Of a DNA stretch of 64,000 bases, positions 1 through 8,775 are shown in pieces. This DNA comes from Pseudodesulfovibrio tunisiensis (GTDB lineage: Bacteria > Desulfobacterota > Desulfovibrionia > Desulfovibrionales > Desulfovibrionaceae): contig NZ_CP094380.1 in the NCBI RefSeq assembly GCF_022809775.1, positions 2,331,501 to 2,395,500 of the forward strand, in the 5' to 3' direction. Numbering within the stretch: the first letter of the stretch is position 1; every line of letters begins with the position of its first letter. The notes beneath the pieces were generated by a model that made no database searches, was not told where the DNA came from, and was given only the letters and a program-made list of their open reading frames with translations. A program made the translations under genes and the position numbers.

Positions 1-524
1 CCGGCATTGACTTCGCCCCGGGCCGGGCCATGCACGGACATGTCATAGTCCTTGGCCTCCACGATCGCCGTGACATGACCGCTCTCGTTGCGCACCACGC
101 GACCGAACGAGGCCATGTCCTTGGGCGTGATGGTCAGGAACGCCACATCGGCCTGTCCGGCACGGGCGGCCAGCTTTTCCAGCGCCTCCACAGTCAGAAG
201 CGGGGTGTCCCCGTTGATGACCATGCAGTATTCGGCCCCCTGCGCGCGCAGGGCTTCCCGGCTCACCTGCACGGCGTGACCCGTGCCGAGCTGCGGCTCC
301 TGCATCACGAACCCGTCCCGCTTGTCCGGGTACAAATCCGCGACCATGTCCGCGCCGTGGCCCACCACGGTCAGGATGCGGTCGCCCAGCACGGCTTCCA
401 CCGCGCGGTACACGTAGTGCAGCACGGTTTCGCCAAGCAGGGTCTGCAACACCTTGGGCTTGTCCGAATACATGCGGGTTCCCTTGCCCGCGGCCAGAAT
501 CAGTGCGGTTATATTCTGCGTCAT
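1..524 (-). CDS. glmU: GlmU, bifunctional UDP-GlcNAc pyrophosphorylase / GlcN-1-P acetyltransferase (N-terminal part)
   Basis: GlmU makes UDP-N-acetylglucosamine for peptidoglycan and LPS in the cytoplasm. Only about 174 N-terminal codons are in the window, and the frame runs off the left edge. The uridyltransferase signature LAAGKGTRM sits at residues 10-18, followed by K-P-K. Further in are QLGTGHAV and NGDTPLL, all typical of GlmU rather than of other sugar nucleotidyltransferases. The ATG at 524 is preceded by GGAGAGAG. The C-terminal left-handed beta-helix acetyltransferase domain would lie outside the window, so bifunctionality is inferred from the family. Confidence 0.93.
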   Translation of the reverse strand, partial: MTQNITALILAAGKGTRMYSDKPKVLQTLLGETVLHYVYRAVEAVLGDRILTVVGHGADMVADLYPDKRDGFVMQEPQLGTGHAVQVSREALRAQGAEYCMVINGDTPLLTVEALEKLAARAGQADVAFLTITPKDMASFGRVVRNESGHVTAIVEAKDYDMSVHGPARGEVNA

Positions 525-680
525 GCTCTCTCCGAATCAGCGAGTTTTTCATTTCGTGCGCGAAGCGCTGAGCTTCACGCGGCAACAAGGCGTTTTACCC
601 TGTGACGGAAAAAAGGACAATGCCGAACAAAAACAGACCCGACCACGATGCCGAGTCCCGACTTCGCCTTTCAGAACACG

Positions 681-717
681 AAAAGCCCCTTGCGCAGTCG
701 ATGCGCAGGAGGCTTTT
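681..717 (-). terminator. Hairpin between the RNA methyltransferase gene and glmU
   Basis: A 16-bp imperfect stem (two mismatches) with a 5-base loop lies just downstream of the methyltransferase stop. It has T-rich flanks on both strands, so it could stop transcripts from either side. The T tract on the minus strand is short. Confidence 0.5.
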
Positions 718-745
718 CCGATGCGAAAAAAAACGAAAACCGACC

Positions 746-1480
746 CTACTTGTGCTTGTCCACGAACCACTGAATCTGGCGACACACGCCCATGAGCAGA
801 TTGAACTCGTTGCGCTTCAGATTGATGCGGGCGAAAAAGCGGCGCACCGGAAGCATCCAGTAGTCGGGATTGTCTTCCTTGAGAAAACTGATGGCGAGCA
901 GGGTTTTCTGCAGATTGGAAAACAGGGCTTCCTGCTCGTCCACGGTGGTGGGACGTTCCTGAAGCGGCCCGGACGGGGTGAACCGCGTTTCCAGCGCAGC
1001 CTTGAGGCATTCGTACAGCAGCACGAGCACGGCCTGCGACAGATTCAGGGACGTGCCCTCGCGATTCGTGGGGATGCAGATCAGGCCCGAGCACACGCTG
1101 GTCTCGTCATTGGTCAGTCCCTTGTCCTCGGGACCAAAGACCAGCGCCACCCTGCCGCCGCCGCGAACACGATCTCCCACGACTTCCGCAGCCGTGGCCG
1201 GAGACATGATGCCCTTGCGCCATCCGCCGGTGCGGGCCGTGGTGCCATAGGCAGCAGTGAATCCCTGAAGCGCCTCGGCAAGAGTGTCCACCACGCGCGC
1301 GGATTCCAGAATGTGCTTGGCGTGGACCGTGGCCAGCGGCAGGGCCTTGTCCAGATCGAAATTCTGCGGGTCCACGATGATCAGATTGGGACAGCCCATG
1401 TTCAGGCAGGCCCGTGCGGCAGACCCGATGTTCTCGGGATATTTGGGCCGAAACAGGACCACGGCGATATCGTCAAGCAT
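746..1480 (-). CDS. trmJ: TrmJ-type RNA 2'-O-methyltransferase (SPOUT family)
   Basis: Predicted SAM-dependent 2'-O-methyltransferase of the TrmH/SpoU class. TrmJ members modify tRNA position 32. The 244-residue protein starts LFRPKYPENIGSAARA, the usual N-terminus of this group. It carries the SPOUT knot motifs FGPEDKGLTNDE (near residue 115) and SLNLSQAV (near residue 145). The ATG at 1480 was chosen because GGAGG lies just upstream and homology begins there. Longer upstream frames do not look coding. The length matches TrmJ. The substrate is inferred from the family. Confidence 0.85.
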   Translation of the reverse strand: MLDDIAVVLFRPKYPENIGSAARACLNMGCPNLIIVDPQNFDLDKALPLATVHAKHILESARVVDTLAEALQGFTAAYGTTARTGGWRKGIMSPATAAEVVGDRVRGGGRVALVFGPEDKGLTNDETSVCSGLICIPTNREGTSLNLSQAVLVLLYECLKAALETRFTPSGPLQERPTTVDEQEALFSNLQKTLLAISFLKEDNPDYWMLPVRRFFARINLKRNEFNLLMGVCRQIQWFVDKHK

Positions 1481-1698
1481 TGATTGCCTCCAGCAGGAAA
1501 GAATGCCGCAAAATGCGGACGTCCGGCATGTAGCACACTGACGGCCCAAGTCAAACAGACTCTCACGGTCCGGTCCGAACCGGTTCCCGTCCCCCGGGCG
1601 AATGCGCATACCCCCATTGTGCGTAGGCGCCTTTTGTGCCATGCTGATGCATAATCCCGAAAACCCATGCCCGCGCTTTTCCGGGAACTGGAGGTGGC

Positions 1699-2730
1699 AT
1701 GAAATACGGAACTCGCCTGCCTGCGGCTCTTCTGGCCGCCCTCTTTCTTGCAATTGTGTTCGGCTGCTCTTCCGAATCCTCGCACGAGCACCAGGCCGAA
1801 TCAGGCACAAAAACAAAAGAAAAACAAAGATTTCTCGCATTCGGAGGCGGCCCGACCGGCGGCACCTTCAACTTTTTCGCCAACAAGATGTCCAGCGAGA
1901 TATCCAATACCTACAACTATCTGGACATTTCCCCCAAAGGGTCCGGCGGATCGGCGGAAAACCTGCGCACCCTGAACAAGAACGCCGTGGACATGGGCAT
2001 AGTCTATTCCGGAGACGCGTTCCTCGGGCGCAACGCCAAGCTCCCCAACGACCCGAACTACTACGACGGGGTACAGGCTCTGGCATTCCTGTACGGCGCA
2101 CCCGCCCAGCTCATCACGCACAGGGGTGCGAACATCAACTCCGTGCACGACCTTGTCGGCAGGACCGTGGCCGTGGGCAACCCGGGCTCGGGAGCAGCAT
2201 TGGCCGCTGAACGCTTTTTCCGCCATCTCGGAATATGGGACAGGATCGGCCACCGCACGCTGGGCTATTCCCAGGCAGCAGCGGATTTCTCCGACAAGCG
2301 GATCGACGCGTTCTGGGTGCTGGTCGGCTATCCCAATTCCTCGATCATCGAGGCGGCCACCCGGTCGCGCGTGAAGCTGGTCGACCTGCACACCGATGCG
2401 GTCAAATCCGGATTCTACGACAAATACCCCTTCTATACCCGGGTGGTCATTCCCGCGGGCACCTATGAAGGACAGACCGCACCCGTGGAAACCTTTCAGG
2501 ACGCCGCGCTCTGGTGTGCCAGCGAAAAACTGGATGCCGAAATCGTGCAGGACGGCCTCACGGCCGTCTTCTCCGAGCAGGGAATCAAGGACATAATCAC
2601 CGCGCACAAGGCGGCCCGGGACATGTCCGTGCAACACGCCCTGACAGGAATATCCATTCCCCTGCACCCGGGCGCGGTCTCGTTCTGGCAGGAAAAGGGA
2701 CTCACCATTCCGGCCAGCATGCTGCCCTGA
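1699..2730 (+). CDS. TAXI-family TRAP-type solute-binding lipoprotein
   Basis: A 343-residue extracytoplasmic binding protein of the TAXI type. The N-terminus is a lipoprotein signal (LAIVFGC, Cys23), followed by a short charged linker and the family's GGGPTGGTFNFFAN motif near residue 48. It also has the characteristic pattern SGGSAENLRTL with N-x-V-D-M-G. TAXI proteins normally work with a large fused DctQM permease. No permease gene is adjacent, so this is an orphan receptor whose ligand cannot be guessed. GGAGGTGGC precedes the ATG. It appears monocistronic, ending at the terminator at 2757. Confidence 0.85.
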   Translation: MKYGTRLPAALLAALFLAIVFGCSSESSHEHQAESGTKTKEKQRFLAFGGGPTGGTFNFFANKMSSEISNTYNYLDISPKGSGGSAENLRTLNKNAVDMGIVYSGDAFLGRNAKLPNDPNYYDGVQALAFLYGAPAQLITHRGANINSVHDLVGRTVAVGNPGSGAALAAERFFRHLGIWDRIGHRTLGYSQAAADFSDKRIDAFWVLVGYPNSSIIEAATRSRVKLVDLHTDAVKSGFYDKYPFYTRVVIPAGTYEGQTAPVETFQDAALWCASEKLDAEIVQDGLTAVFSEQGIKDIITAHKAARDMSVQHALTGISIPLHPGAVSFWQEKGLTIPASMLP

Positions 2731-2756
2731 TCCGTCCTTCCGCAACGAAGAATCAC

Positions 2757-2793
2757 GGGATCGGCTCTGCAACAAAGGGCCGATCCCCGTTTT
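2757..2793 (+). terminator. Rho-independent terminator after the TAXI gene
   Basis: A perfect 9-bp stem (GGGATCGGC / GCCGATCCC) with a 13-base loop, followed by CG and five Ts, 27 bases after the stop codon. Confidence 0.85.
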
Positions 2794-2795
2794 TC

Positions 2796-3186
2796 GCACT
2801 TTTTTTCCGACGCAATCATCTGCTGCAAAGCTGTTTTTCAACACATGCGTCCCCGACATCCTCCCTTGCCGGACCTCGCCTTACCCATCTGAACCCTGCC
2901 CAACGGTCCGGGACAAAACACACTTCACCGCAACCCTTCACCTTTACCGCAAAGCCGAATTCAACAGAAATTTCCGTTTTGCCCTCTGATTGACCAGTCA
3001 ACCAAAACACTTGCAAAATATCGACAAAAGGGCAAAATCCCATAAGTTTTTTTTCGGCAGACATAGCCGCGCCGGGTGTGACCCCCGGCTCGAAATACGT
3101 ACGGCAGGCTACTGCGAAACCGGGAGAGGCACGGCAAGCGGATCACGGTTCCCGGCAGCCTGACAGCAGAACCAAGGGAGGCCATC
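2796..3186 (+). promoter_or_regulatory. Leader/promoter region of the malic enzyme gene
   Basis: About 390 bases without a credible gene. An AT-richer stretch at 2980-3060 is the likely promoter zone. It contains the palindrome TTGACCAGTCAA (2990-3001) and several TTGNCA-like hexamers, but no pairing with a convincing -10 box was decisive. The malic enzyme ribosome-binding site (AGGGAGG) lies at its end. Confidence 0.35.
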
Positions 3187-4506
3187 ATGGCATTGTTCAC
3201 CAAGGAAGAAGCGCTCCAATACCATTCCGCGAAGCGCAAGGGCAAACTCGAAGTCTTTTCCATCAAGCCCTGCACCAACCAGAAGCACCTGTCCCTGGCG
3301 TATTCCCCGGGCGTGGCCGAAGCCTGCCGCGCCATCCACGCCAAGCCCGAGACCGTGTACGACTACACCAACAAGGGCAATCTCGTGGCCGTGGTCTCCA
3401 ACGGCACCGCCGTGCTCGGCCTCGGCAACATCGGCCCCGAGGCCGGAAAGCCGGTCATGGAAGGCAAGGGCGTGCTCTTCAAGGTCTTTTCCGACATCGA
3501 CGTGTTCGATCTGAACATCGCTGCCAAAACCGCCGACGAGGTCGTGGAATTCTGCAGGAAGCTCGAACCCACCTTCGGCGGCATCAACCTCGAAGACATC
3601 AAGGCGCCCGAGTGCTTCGAGATCGAGCAGCGGTTGATCAGGGAAATGAACATTCCCGTGTTCCACGACGACCAGCATGGCACGGCCATCATTTCCGGCG
3701 CAGGCATCATCAACGCCCTTGAAATCGCGAACAAGAAGATCGAGGACATCAAGGTCGTGGTATCCGGCGCCGGTGCCGCCGCCATTGCCTGCTCGAATTT
3801 CTACGTTGCCATGGGCGTGAAGCGCGAAAACATCTTCATGTTCGATTCGCGCGGCCTGATCCACGAAGGACGCGAAGGCCTGAACGAGTTCAAGCGCGCC
3901 TTTGCCCAGAAGACCGACGCAGGCTCCCTTGCCGACGTCATGAAGGGCGCGGACATGTTCCTCGGCCTGTCCGTCAAGGACGCCATCAGCAAGGACATGG
4001 TCAAGACCATGGCGCCCAACGCCATCATCTTCGCCTGCGCCAACCCGGACCCGGAAATCCCGTACGACGACGTCAAGGAAGTGCGTCCCGACATCGTCAT
4101 GGGCACCGGTCGGTCCGACTTCCCCAACCAGATCAACAACGTGCTCGGCTTCCCCTACATCTTCCGCGGCGCGCTCGATTGCCGGGCCACAGCCATCAAC
4201 GAGGAAATGAAGATCGCAGCGGCGCACGCCCTTGCCGATCTCGCCAAGCAGCCCGTTGCCAAGGACATCTGCGAAGCCTACGGCGTGGATTCCCTGGAAT
4301 TCGGCATCGACTACATCATCCCCAAGCCCCTCGACCCGCGCGTGCTCACCCACCTCGCCCCGGCCGTGGCAAAAGCCGCCATGGATACCGGCGTGGCCCA
4401 GATTCAGCTCGATCTGGACCAGTACCGCAAGGAACTCGAAGAACGCATGGCCGCATCCAAGGCCCGCACCGCCAACGTCGTGGAATCCTTCGACTACGGT
4501 TTCTAG
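3187..4506 (+). CDS. Malic enzyme (oxaloacetate-decarboxylating malate dehydrogenase), short prokaryotic form
   Basis: Converts malate to pyruvate and CO2 with reduction of NAD(P)+, linking C4 acids to pyruvate in the cytoplasm. The 439-residue protein has [12 protein letters not shown] (Tyr39 is the probable catalytic Tyr), a catalytic Lys at about 94 (MEGKG), and the metal ligands in [11 protein letters not shown] (near 158-167). A Rossmann segment [11 protein letters not shown] and ANPDPE follow. The C-terminal phosphotransacetylase domain of MaeB-type enzymes is absent. AGGGAGG precedes the ATG. Cofactor preference (NAD or NADP) cannot be read safely by eye. Confidence 0.95.
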   Translation: MALFTKEEALQYHSAKRKGKLEVFSIKPCTNQKHLSLAYSPGVAEACRAIHAKPETVYDYTNKGNLVAVVSNGTAVLGLGNIGPEAGKPVMEGKGVLFKVFSDIDVFDLNIAAKTADEVVEFCRKLEPTFGGINLEDIKAPECFEIEQRLIREMNIPVFHDDQHGTAIISGAGIINALEIANKKIEDIKVVVSGAGAAAIACSNFYVAMGVKRENIFMFDSRGLIHEGREGLNEFKRAFAQKTDAGSLADVMKGADMFLGLSVKDAISKDMVKTMAPNAIIFACANPDPEIPYDDVKEVRPDIVMGTGRSDFPNQINNVLGFPYIFRGALDCRATAINEEMKIAAAHALADLAKQPVAKDICEAYGVDSLEFGIDYIIPKPLDPRVLTHLAPAVAKAAMDTGVAQIQLDLDQYRKELEERMAASKARTANVVESFDYGF

Positions 4507-4530
4507 TCATTGCGTGACTTTGACACATGA

Positions 4531-4566
4531 AAGGGGCGGGATCGCTGGATCCTGCCCCTTTTTTTT
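4531..4566 (+). terminator. Rho-independent terminator after the malic enzyme gene
   Basis: A 13-bp stem with one G-T type mismatch and a 4-base loop (GCTG), followed by eight Ts, 24 bases after the stop. Confidence 0.9.
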
Positions 4567-4571
4567 CGTTG

Positions 4572-4935
4572 ATGCCTTCGGCGACCCTCCCGGGGGGCTG
4601 GGCGCTGCCCAGACCCGCAAGGGGACGGACGTCCCCTTGACCCCATTCTGTTTCGGGAAAATCGGGCAGCCAGATGCATGCCCTGTCGGGACACGCATCT
4701 GGCTGCCCGATTTTCCCGAAACGGGTACTCCCAAAAAATTCCTCGCTCTCTTCTTACTGCCTGTTTCCCCCGAATCCTCTCCTTCGACAGGACAGTCAAG
4801 GTTCTGCCGCGACCAACTACGCCGCCAAACGGACGCAACAAGTGACCGCGCCCTCACAGGCGGCGTAGAACCAAAAAGCTTTGGGAGATTCTTAAGAACC
4901 TTTTCGAGAAAAGGTTCTTAAGTCGCCGAAGGCAT
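4572..4935. repeat. Terminal-inverted-repeat element, copy 1 (364 bp, non-coding)
   Basis: Bounded by exact 14-bp inverted repeats ATGCCTTCGGCGAC (4572-4585) and GTCGCCGAAGGCAT (4922-4935). Inside, in order: a GC-rich block with CGCTGCCCAGACCCGCAAG, a small GGGGAC/GTCCCC hairpin, CCCCATTCTG, a perfect 28-bp inverted repeat (4650-4722), TACGCCGCC (4826-4834), its partner GGCGGCGTA then GAACCAAAAAG (4859-4879), and a terminal hairpin of AAGAACCTTTT type (4903-4921). A homologous copy in reverse orientation lies at 13889-14255. No open frame of interest. It sits between two convergent transcription units and looks MITE-like or like a large structured intergenic repeat. Confidence 0.8.
4650..4722. 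repeat. Perfect 28-bp inverted repeat
   Basis: The left arm 4650-4677 and right arm 4695-4722 are exact reverse complements, separated by 17 bases. Part of the larger element at 4572-4935. Transcribed in either direction it would fold into a very stable hairpin. Confidence 0.95.
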
Positions 4936-4939
4936 GTCT

Positions 4940-5833
4940 CTACTTGTAGGAGAAATTCCAGCCGTTGTATTGGCTGGTGGGGAGGATGCCGAGCGAGCCG
5001 AGGATTTTCTGCATGAGCGGTTCTTCTTCCTCGGGTCCTTCGAGCACGGGCACCTTGCCCTTGATTTCGCAGAGCTGCTTGAGGATGCGCACGGCTTCGG
5101 TCTGTCCGCCGAGCTTGTCCACGAGACCGAGGGCGAGCGCCTGCCTGCCGGACACGGCCCGACCATCGGCAATGGCAGCCACGCGGTCGCGTTTCATGTC
5201 CCGGGCAGCGGCCACATCGTCCACGAACTGGTCGTGAAAATCCTGAATGAGTCCGAGGAGCTGGTCGCGCTGTTCCGAAGTCAGATCACGCAGGGGCGTG
5301 CCCACGCCCTTGTAGCGGCCGGTCGTGAGGACTTCGGGTTTGACCCCGAGTTTTTCAAGGGTCTGGCCAAAGGTCATGAATTCCGCGATCACGCCGATGG
5401 ACGCGGTCAGTGAACCGGGATTGGCCACGATGATTCGGGCGGGACAGGTGGAATAATAGCCACCGCTGGCCGCGACAGTCGCATAGGAGGCCACCACGGG
5501 CTTGACCTGATCGAGTTCACGCACGGCCTGATAGATTTCCTGAGACGGAGCGATTGCGCCGCCCGGACAATCCACGCGCAGGAGCACGCCCTTGACCGAG
5601 TCGTTTTCCTTGAGCCGGGTGATCCAGTCCACGATGTCCGTGGAATCGGTCAGTACGCCACGGATGTGGACGATGCCGAGCTTGTCCGAGGCGAACAGGG
5701 AGCCGCCCGCCCCCATGCCGAGCGCACGAAACAAGGCCGTAGCCCCCAGAAAGAGGGCTACGGCCATAAGTATCATGATCACCCCGAAAACGAGGGGGTG
5801 GCGCTGGGAGAACTTGAGCTTTGCGTTCTCCAT
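4940..5833 (-). CDS. sppA: Signal peptide peptidase SppA (36K type)
   Basis: A membrane-anchored serine protease that degrades leftover signal peptides. The 297-residue protein has an N-terminal membrane helix at about 14-38, then the S49 fold. The Ser-Lys dyad fits Ser123 in AASGGYYS and Lys175 in TTGRYKGVGTP. The length matches the short (SppA-36K, single-domain) form. The start lies 11 bases after the rpsA stop, so rpsA and sppA probably form one transcript. Confidence 0.92.
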   Translation of the reverse strand: MENAKLKFSQRHPLVFGVIMILMAVALFLGATALFRALGMGAGGSLFASDKLGIVHIRGVLTDSTDIVDWITRLKENDSVKGVLLRVDCPGGAIAPSQEIYQAVRELDQVKPVVASYATVAASGGYYSTCPARIIVANPGSLTASIGVIAEFMTFGQTLEKLGVKPEVLTTGRYKGVGTPLRDLTSEQRDQLLGLIQDFHDQFVDDVAAARDMKRDRVAAIADGRAVSGRQALALGLVDKLGGQTEAVRILKQLCEIKGKVPVLEGPEEEEPLMQKILGSLGILPTSQYNGWNFSYK

Positions 5834-5844
5834 GACTGCCTGCG

Positions 5845-7593
5845 CTAGATCTCGTCCTCGTCGGCTGCCTTGGCTTCTTCGATGCCGGCAACTTCCTGGA
5901 GCTTTTCGCGGAGCAGGTCGCCCAGAGTGGCGCCGGCGTCGGCCGGGCTGCTGCCGTAGCTCTTGGGCTTGCGCTTCTCGGTGTCGTCCTTGAGCTGCTT
6001 GATGGACAGGCCGAGGCGGCGTTCATCAGCGCTGACATGGATGACCTTGGCTTCGATGGTGTCGCCTTCCTTGAACATCTCGGAGGGAGACTTGACCTTC
6101 TTGCGGCTGATCTCGGACACGTGCACCAGACCCTCGATGCCTTCCTCGACCTCGACGAAGAGACCGAAGTCGGTGATGTTGGTCACGGTGCCGTTCACGA
6201 GCTGACCCACGGGGTACTTGCCGGGCACGTGGCTCCAGGGATCCTCGGTCAGCTGCTTGACGCCCAGGGTGAACTTCTCGTTCTCCTTGTCCACGGTCAG
6301 GACCTTGGCCTGGACGGAATCACCGCTCTTGTAGACCTCGGAAGGATGGCGGATTTTCTTGGTCCAGGAGATGTCGGACACATGGATCAGGCCGTCGATG
6401 CCTTCCTCGATGCCGATGAACACGCCGAATTCGGTGATGTTCTTGATGGTGCCTTCGAGAATGGTTCCCTCGGGGTACTTCTCGGCCACCACATCCCACG
6501 GGTTGGGGTTGACCTGCTTCATGCCCAGAGAGATGCGCTTCTTGTCCTGATCGACGCCGAGGACGACAACGTCCACTTCCTCGCCGACCTTGACCATCTG
6601 GGAGGGATGGCGGAGCTTGCGGGTCCAGGACATCTCGGAGATGTGGACCAGTCCTTCCACGCCTTCTTCCAGCTCCACGAACGCGCCGTAGTCGGCCAGA
6701 TTGGTGACGGTACCGGTGAACTTGGAACCCTCGGGGTACTTCTCGGCGATGTTCTGCCACGGATCAGGCACGAGCTGCTTGAGACCGAGGGAGACCTTCT
6801 CGCCTTCCTTGTCGAAGTTGAGAATCTTGAGTTCGAGATCGTCGCCCAGCTGCACCATTTCCTTGGGATGCTTGATGCGCTTCCAGGACATGTCGGTGAT
6901 GTGCAGCAGGCCATCCAGACCGCCGAGGTCGATGAACACGCCGTATTCGGTGATGTTCTTGACCTTGCCCTGAACGACCTGACCTTCGGCCAGAGTCTCC
7001 AGCAGGGCTTCGCGCTGCTCGGCGCGCTGCTCTTCGAGGAGCACGCGGCGGGACACGATCACGTTGCTGCGGCGGCGGTTGATCTTGAGAATCTTGAAAT
7101 CGAATTCCTGGTTGACCAGAGCGTCCATGTCCGGGACAGGGCGCAGGTCCACGTGGGAACCGGGGAGGAATGCCTCGACGCCGCCAAGATCGACGGTGTA
7201 ACCGCCCTTGATGCGACGGATGATCCGGCCGACGGCCACGCCGTCCTTTTCCTGGACATCCTCCAGTTTATCGAAAAGCTGCATCCGCTTGGCCTTGTCA
7301 CGGGACAGCAGGATGGTGCCTTCGGCTTCGTTCTTGCGAGCCACGTACACGTCGACCTTGTCGCCGACATTGACAGTCACGTTGCCTTCGGAATCAGTGA
7401 ATTCCGCAACCGGAATCTGTCCCTCGGACTTGAAATTGACGTCAACGAGTACGTAGTCCTTGTCAACCTTGACGACTTCACCGGAAACAATGGTGCCTTC
7501 ATCAAGATCCCCGAAGTCGGAATTCAGGTAGTCTTCGAGAGCGGCCTCGAAGTTCATTTCCATTTCAGGGGTTTCAACAGCGGTTTTTTCCAT
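5845..7593 (-). CDS. rpsA: 30S ribosomal protein S1
   Basis: Binds mRNA at the 30S subunit during initiation. The 582-residue protein consists of six S1 (OB-fold) repeats covering roughly residues 32-555. The first two are divergent, as usual. Repeats three to six show the regular pattern G-x-V-x-N-[IL]-T-[ED]-[YF]-G-V-F and GLxHxS[ED]. GGAGGTAACCC lies before the ATG. A glutamate/alanine-rich tail ends the protein. S1 commonly represses its own mRNA in bacteria, and the long leader (7594-8040) would allow this. Confidence 0.96.
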   Translation of the reverse strand: MEKTAVETPEMEMNFEAALEDYLNSDFGDLDEGTIVSGEVVKVDKDYVLVDVNFKSEGQIPVAEFTDSEGNVTVNVGDKVDVYVARKNEAEGTILLSRDKAKRMQLFDKLEDVQEKDGVAVGRIIRRIKGGYTVDLGGVEAFLPGSHVDLRPVPDMDALVNQEFDFKILKINRRRSNVIVSRRVLLEEQRAEQREALLETLAEGQVVQGKVKNITEYGVFIDLGGLDGLLHITDMSWKRIKHPKEMVQLGDDLELKILNFDKEGEKVSLGLKQLVPDPWQNIAEKYPEGSKFTGTVTNLADYGAFVELEEGVEGLVHISEMSWTRKLRHPSQMVKVGEEVDVVVLGVDQDKKRISLGMKQVNPNPWDVVAEKYPEGTILEGTIKNITEFGVFIGIEEGIDGLIHVSDISWTKKIRHPSEVYKSGDSVQAKVLTVDKENEKFTLGVKQLTEDPWSHVPGKYPVGQLVNGTVTNITDFGLFVEVEEGIEGLVHVSEISRKKVKSPSEMFKEGDTIEAKVIHVSADERRLGLSIKQLKDDTEKRKPKSYGSSPADAGATLGDLLREKLQEVAGIEEAKAADEDEI

Positions 7594-8040
7594 GGGTTAC
7601 CTCCACGACGAACCTCGGACAAAGTATTTTTGCGTATATGATGGACGACTGGGCCGCAATCAACCCGGGAAAACCCGTTCCGAGGCCGTCAGGCTCCGGG
7701 TTGCGCGGTCGGCTGGGCCGGACCGGCCGTCCTTACGCTCCTGCTTGGAAAGTCCGGCATTGCAACGCTTTGGGCGTGGCAAACCAACTCTCTACGGCAA
7801 AAGATACATGGTCCTATCGGAAAAACGACACCCTGTAAACCTTTTTCGGGCTTGCGAAGGCGGGAAATCCCGGCGTGCCAAGCCTTTTGGCACGCTCGGG
7901 TGCGAAGATCGATACGCAACCGCATATAGACGAATTACCAGAACATATCTCGGAATGATTCCTGACTAGGGCGGAAATCCGGACGGTGAGCGCAGTGGAA
8001 AAACCGGCTCAACACGAAAAAAAAACGTTATGGGCAGGGT
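7594..8040 (-). promoter_or_regulatory. Long leader/promoter region of rpsA
   Basis: About 447 bases with no supported gene. It holds a perfect 9-bp stem with 5-base loop (7873-7895, GCGTGCCAA/TTGGCACGC) next to a small CGGGAAATCCCG palindrome (7861-7872). A C+G-rich segment nearer the ATG can also fold. No T tract follows the hairpins, so they look like leader structure rather than terminators. The far end also includes the region downstream of livF. Confidence 0.4.
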
Positions 8041-8763
8041 CTATTCCCCGAGGTAGGCCTTGCGTATGTCCGGATTGTCAAGCAGGGCGCGGGCATCGTC
8101 TTCCATGACCACGCTGCCGGTTTCCAGCACATACCCCCGGCTCGCGCATTGCAGCGCCAGATTCGCGTTCTGTTCCACCAGCACCACGGTCACGCCCTGT
8201 TCGTTGATTTCCTTGATGATGCGGAAAATCTGCTGCACCAGAAGCGGTGCCAGCCCCATGGACGGCTCGTCCAGAAGCAGCACCCGGGGACGGCTCATGA
8301 TGGCCCGGCCCATGGCGAGCATCTGCTGCTCTCCCCCGGACAGGGTGCCGCCGAGCTGTTTGCGGCGCTCCCGCAGCTTGGGAAAAAGTTCGTACACCCG
8401 GTCCATGTCCTGCCGAATGACGGAGGTGTCGCGCCGGAAGAACGCGCCCATCTCCAGATTCTCGGTCACGGTCAGACGCGGAAAGATGCGCCGCCCCTCG
8501 GGCACCTGACACAAGCCGCGCGCGGGCAGGCGCTCCGAACTCACGTCGTTGATGCGCTCGCCCTGATACAGGATGTCGCCGCTCACCACGGGCACCACGT
8601 TGCAGATGGCCATGAGCGTGGTGGACTTGCCCGCGCCGTTGGCTCCGATGATGGAGACGATCTCTCCGGCGTGCACCTTGAGGGAAACGCCCTTGAGCGC
8701 CTGAATGCGGCCATAGGCGGCCACCACGTTACGAAGTTCGAGTATGGGGGTATTGTTGTCCAT
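8041..8763 (-). CDS. livF: LivF-type ABC transporter ATP-binding protein
   Basis: Second ATPase of a branched-chain amino-acid (HAAT) type importer. The 240-residue protein has Walker A GANGAGKST (near 40), the ABC signature LSGGEQQ (near 137), Walker B VLLLDEPSMGL, and the LivF-typical QVPEGRRIFPRLTV segment. It is the last gene of a five-gene minus-strand operon livG-livK-livH-livM-livF. The actual substrate may be leucine-type amino acids or another amide or small acid, since such systems are often misnamed. Confidence 0.93.
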   Translation of the reverse strand: MDNNTPILELRNVVAAYGRIQALKGVSLKVHAGEIVSIIGANGAGKSTTLMAICNVVPVVSGDILYQGERINDVSSERLPARGLCQVPEGRRIFPRLTVTENLEMGAFFRRDTSVIRQDMDRVYELFPKLRERRKQLGGTLSGGEQQMLAMGRAIMSRPRVLLLDEPSMGLAPLLVQQIFRIIKEINEQGVTVVLVEQNANLALQCASRGYVLETGSVVMEDDARALLDNPDIRKAYLGE

Positions 8764-8775
8764 GTTTCCGGGTGG

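Noticed and set aside
2990..3001. TTGACCAGTCAA as an FNR/CRP-type site before the malic enzyme
   Set aside because: The half-sites are two bases too close for the FNR/CRP family, and no other support exists. Listed only as a palindrome.
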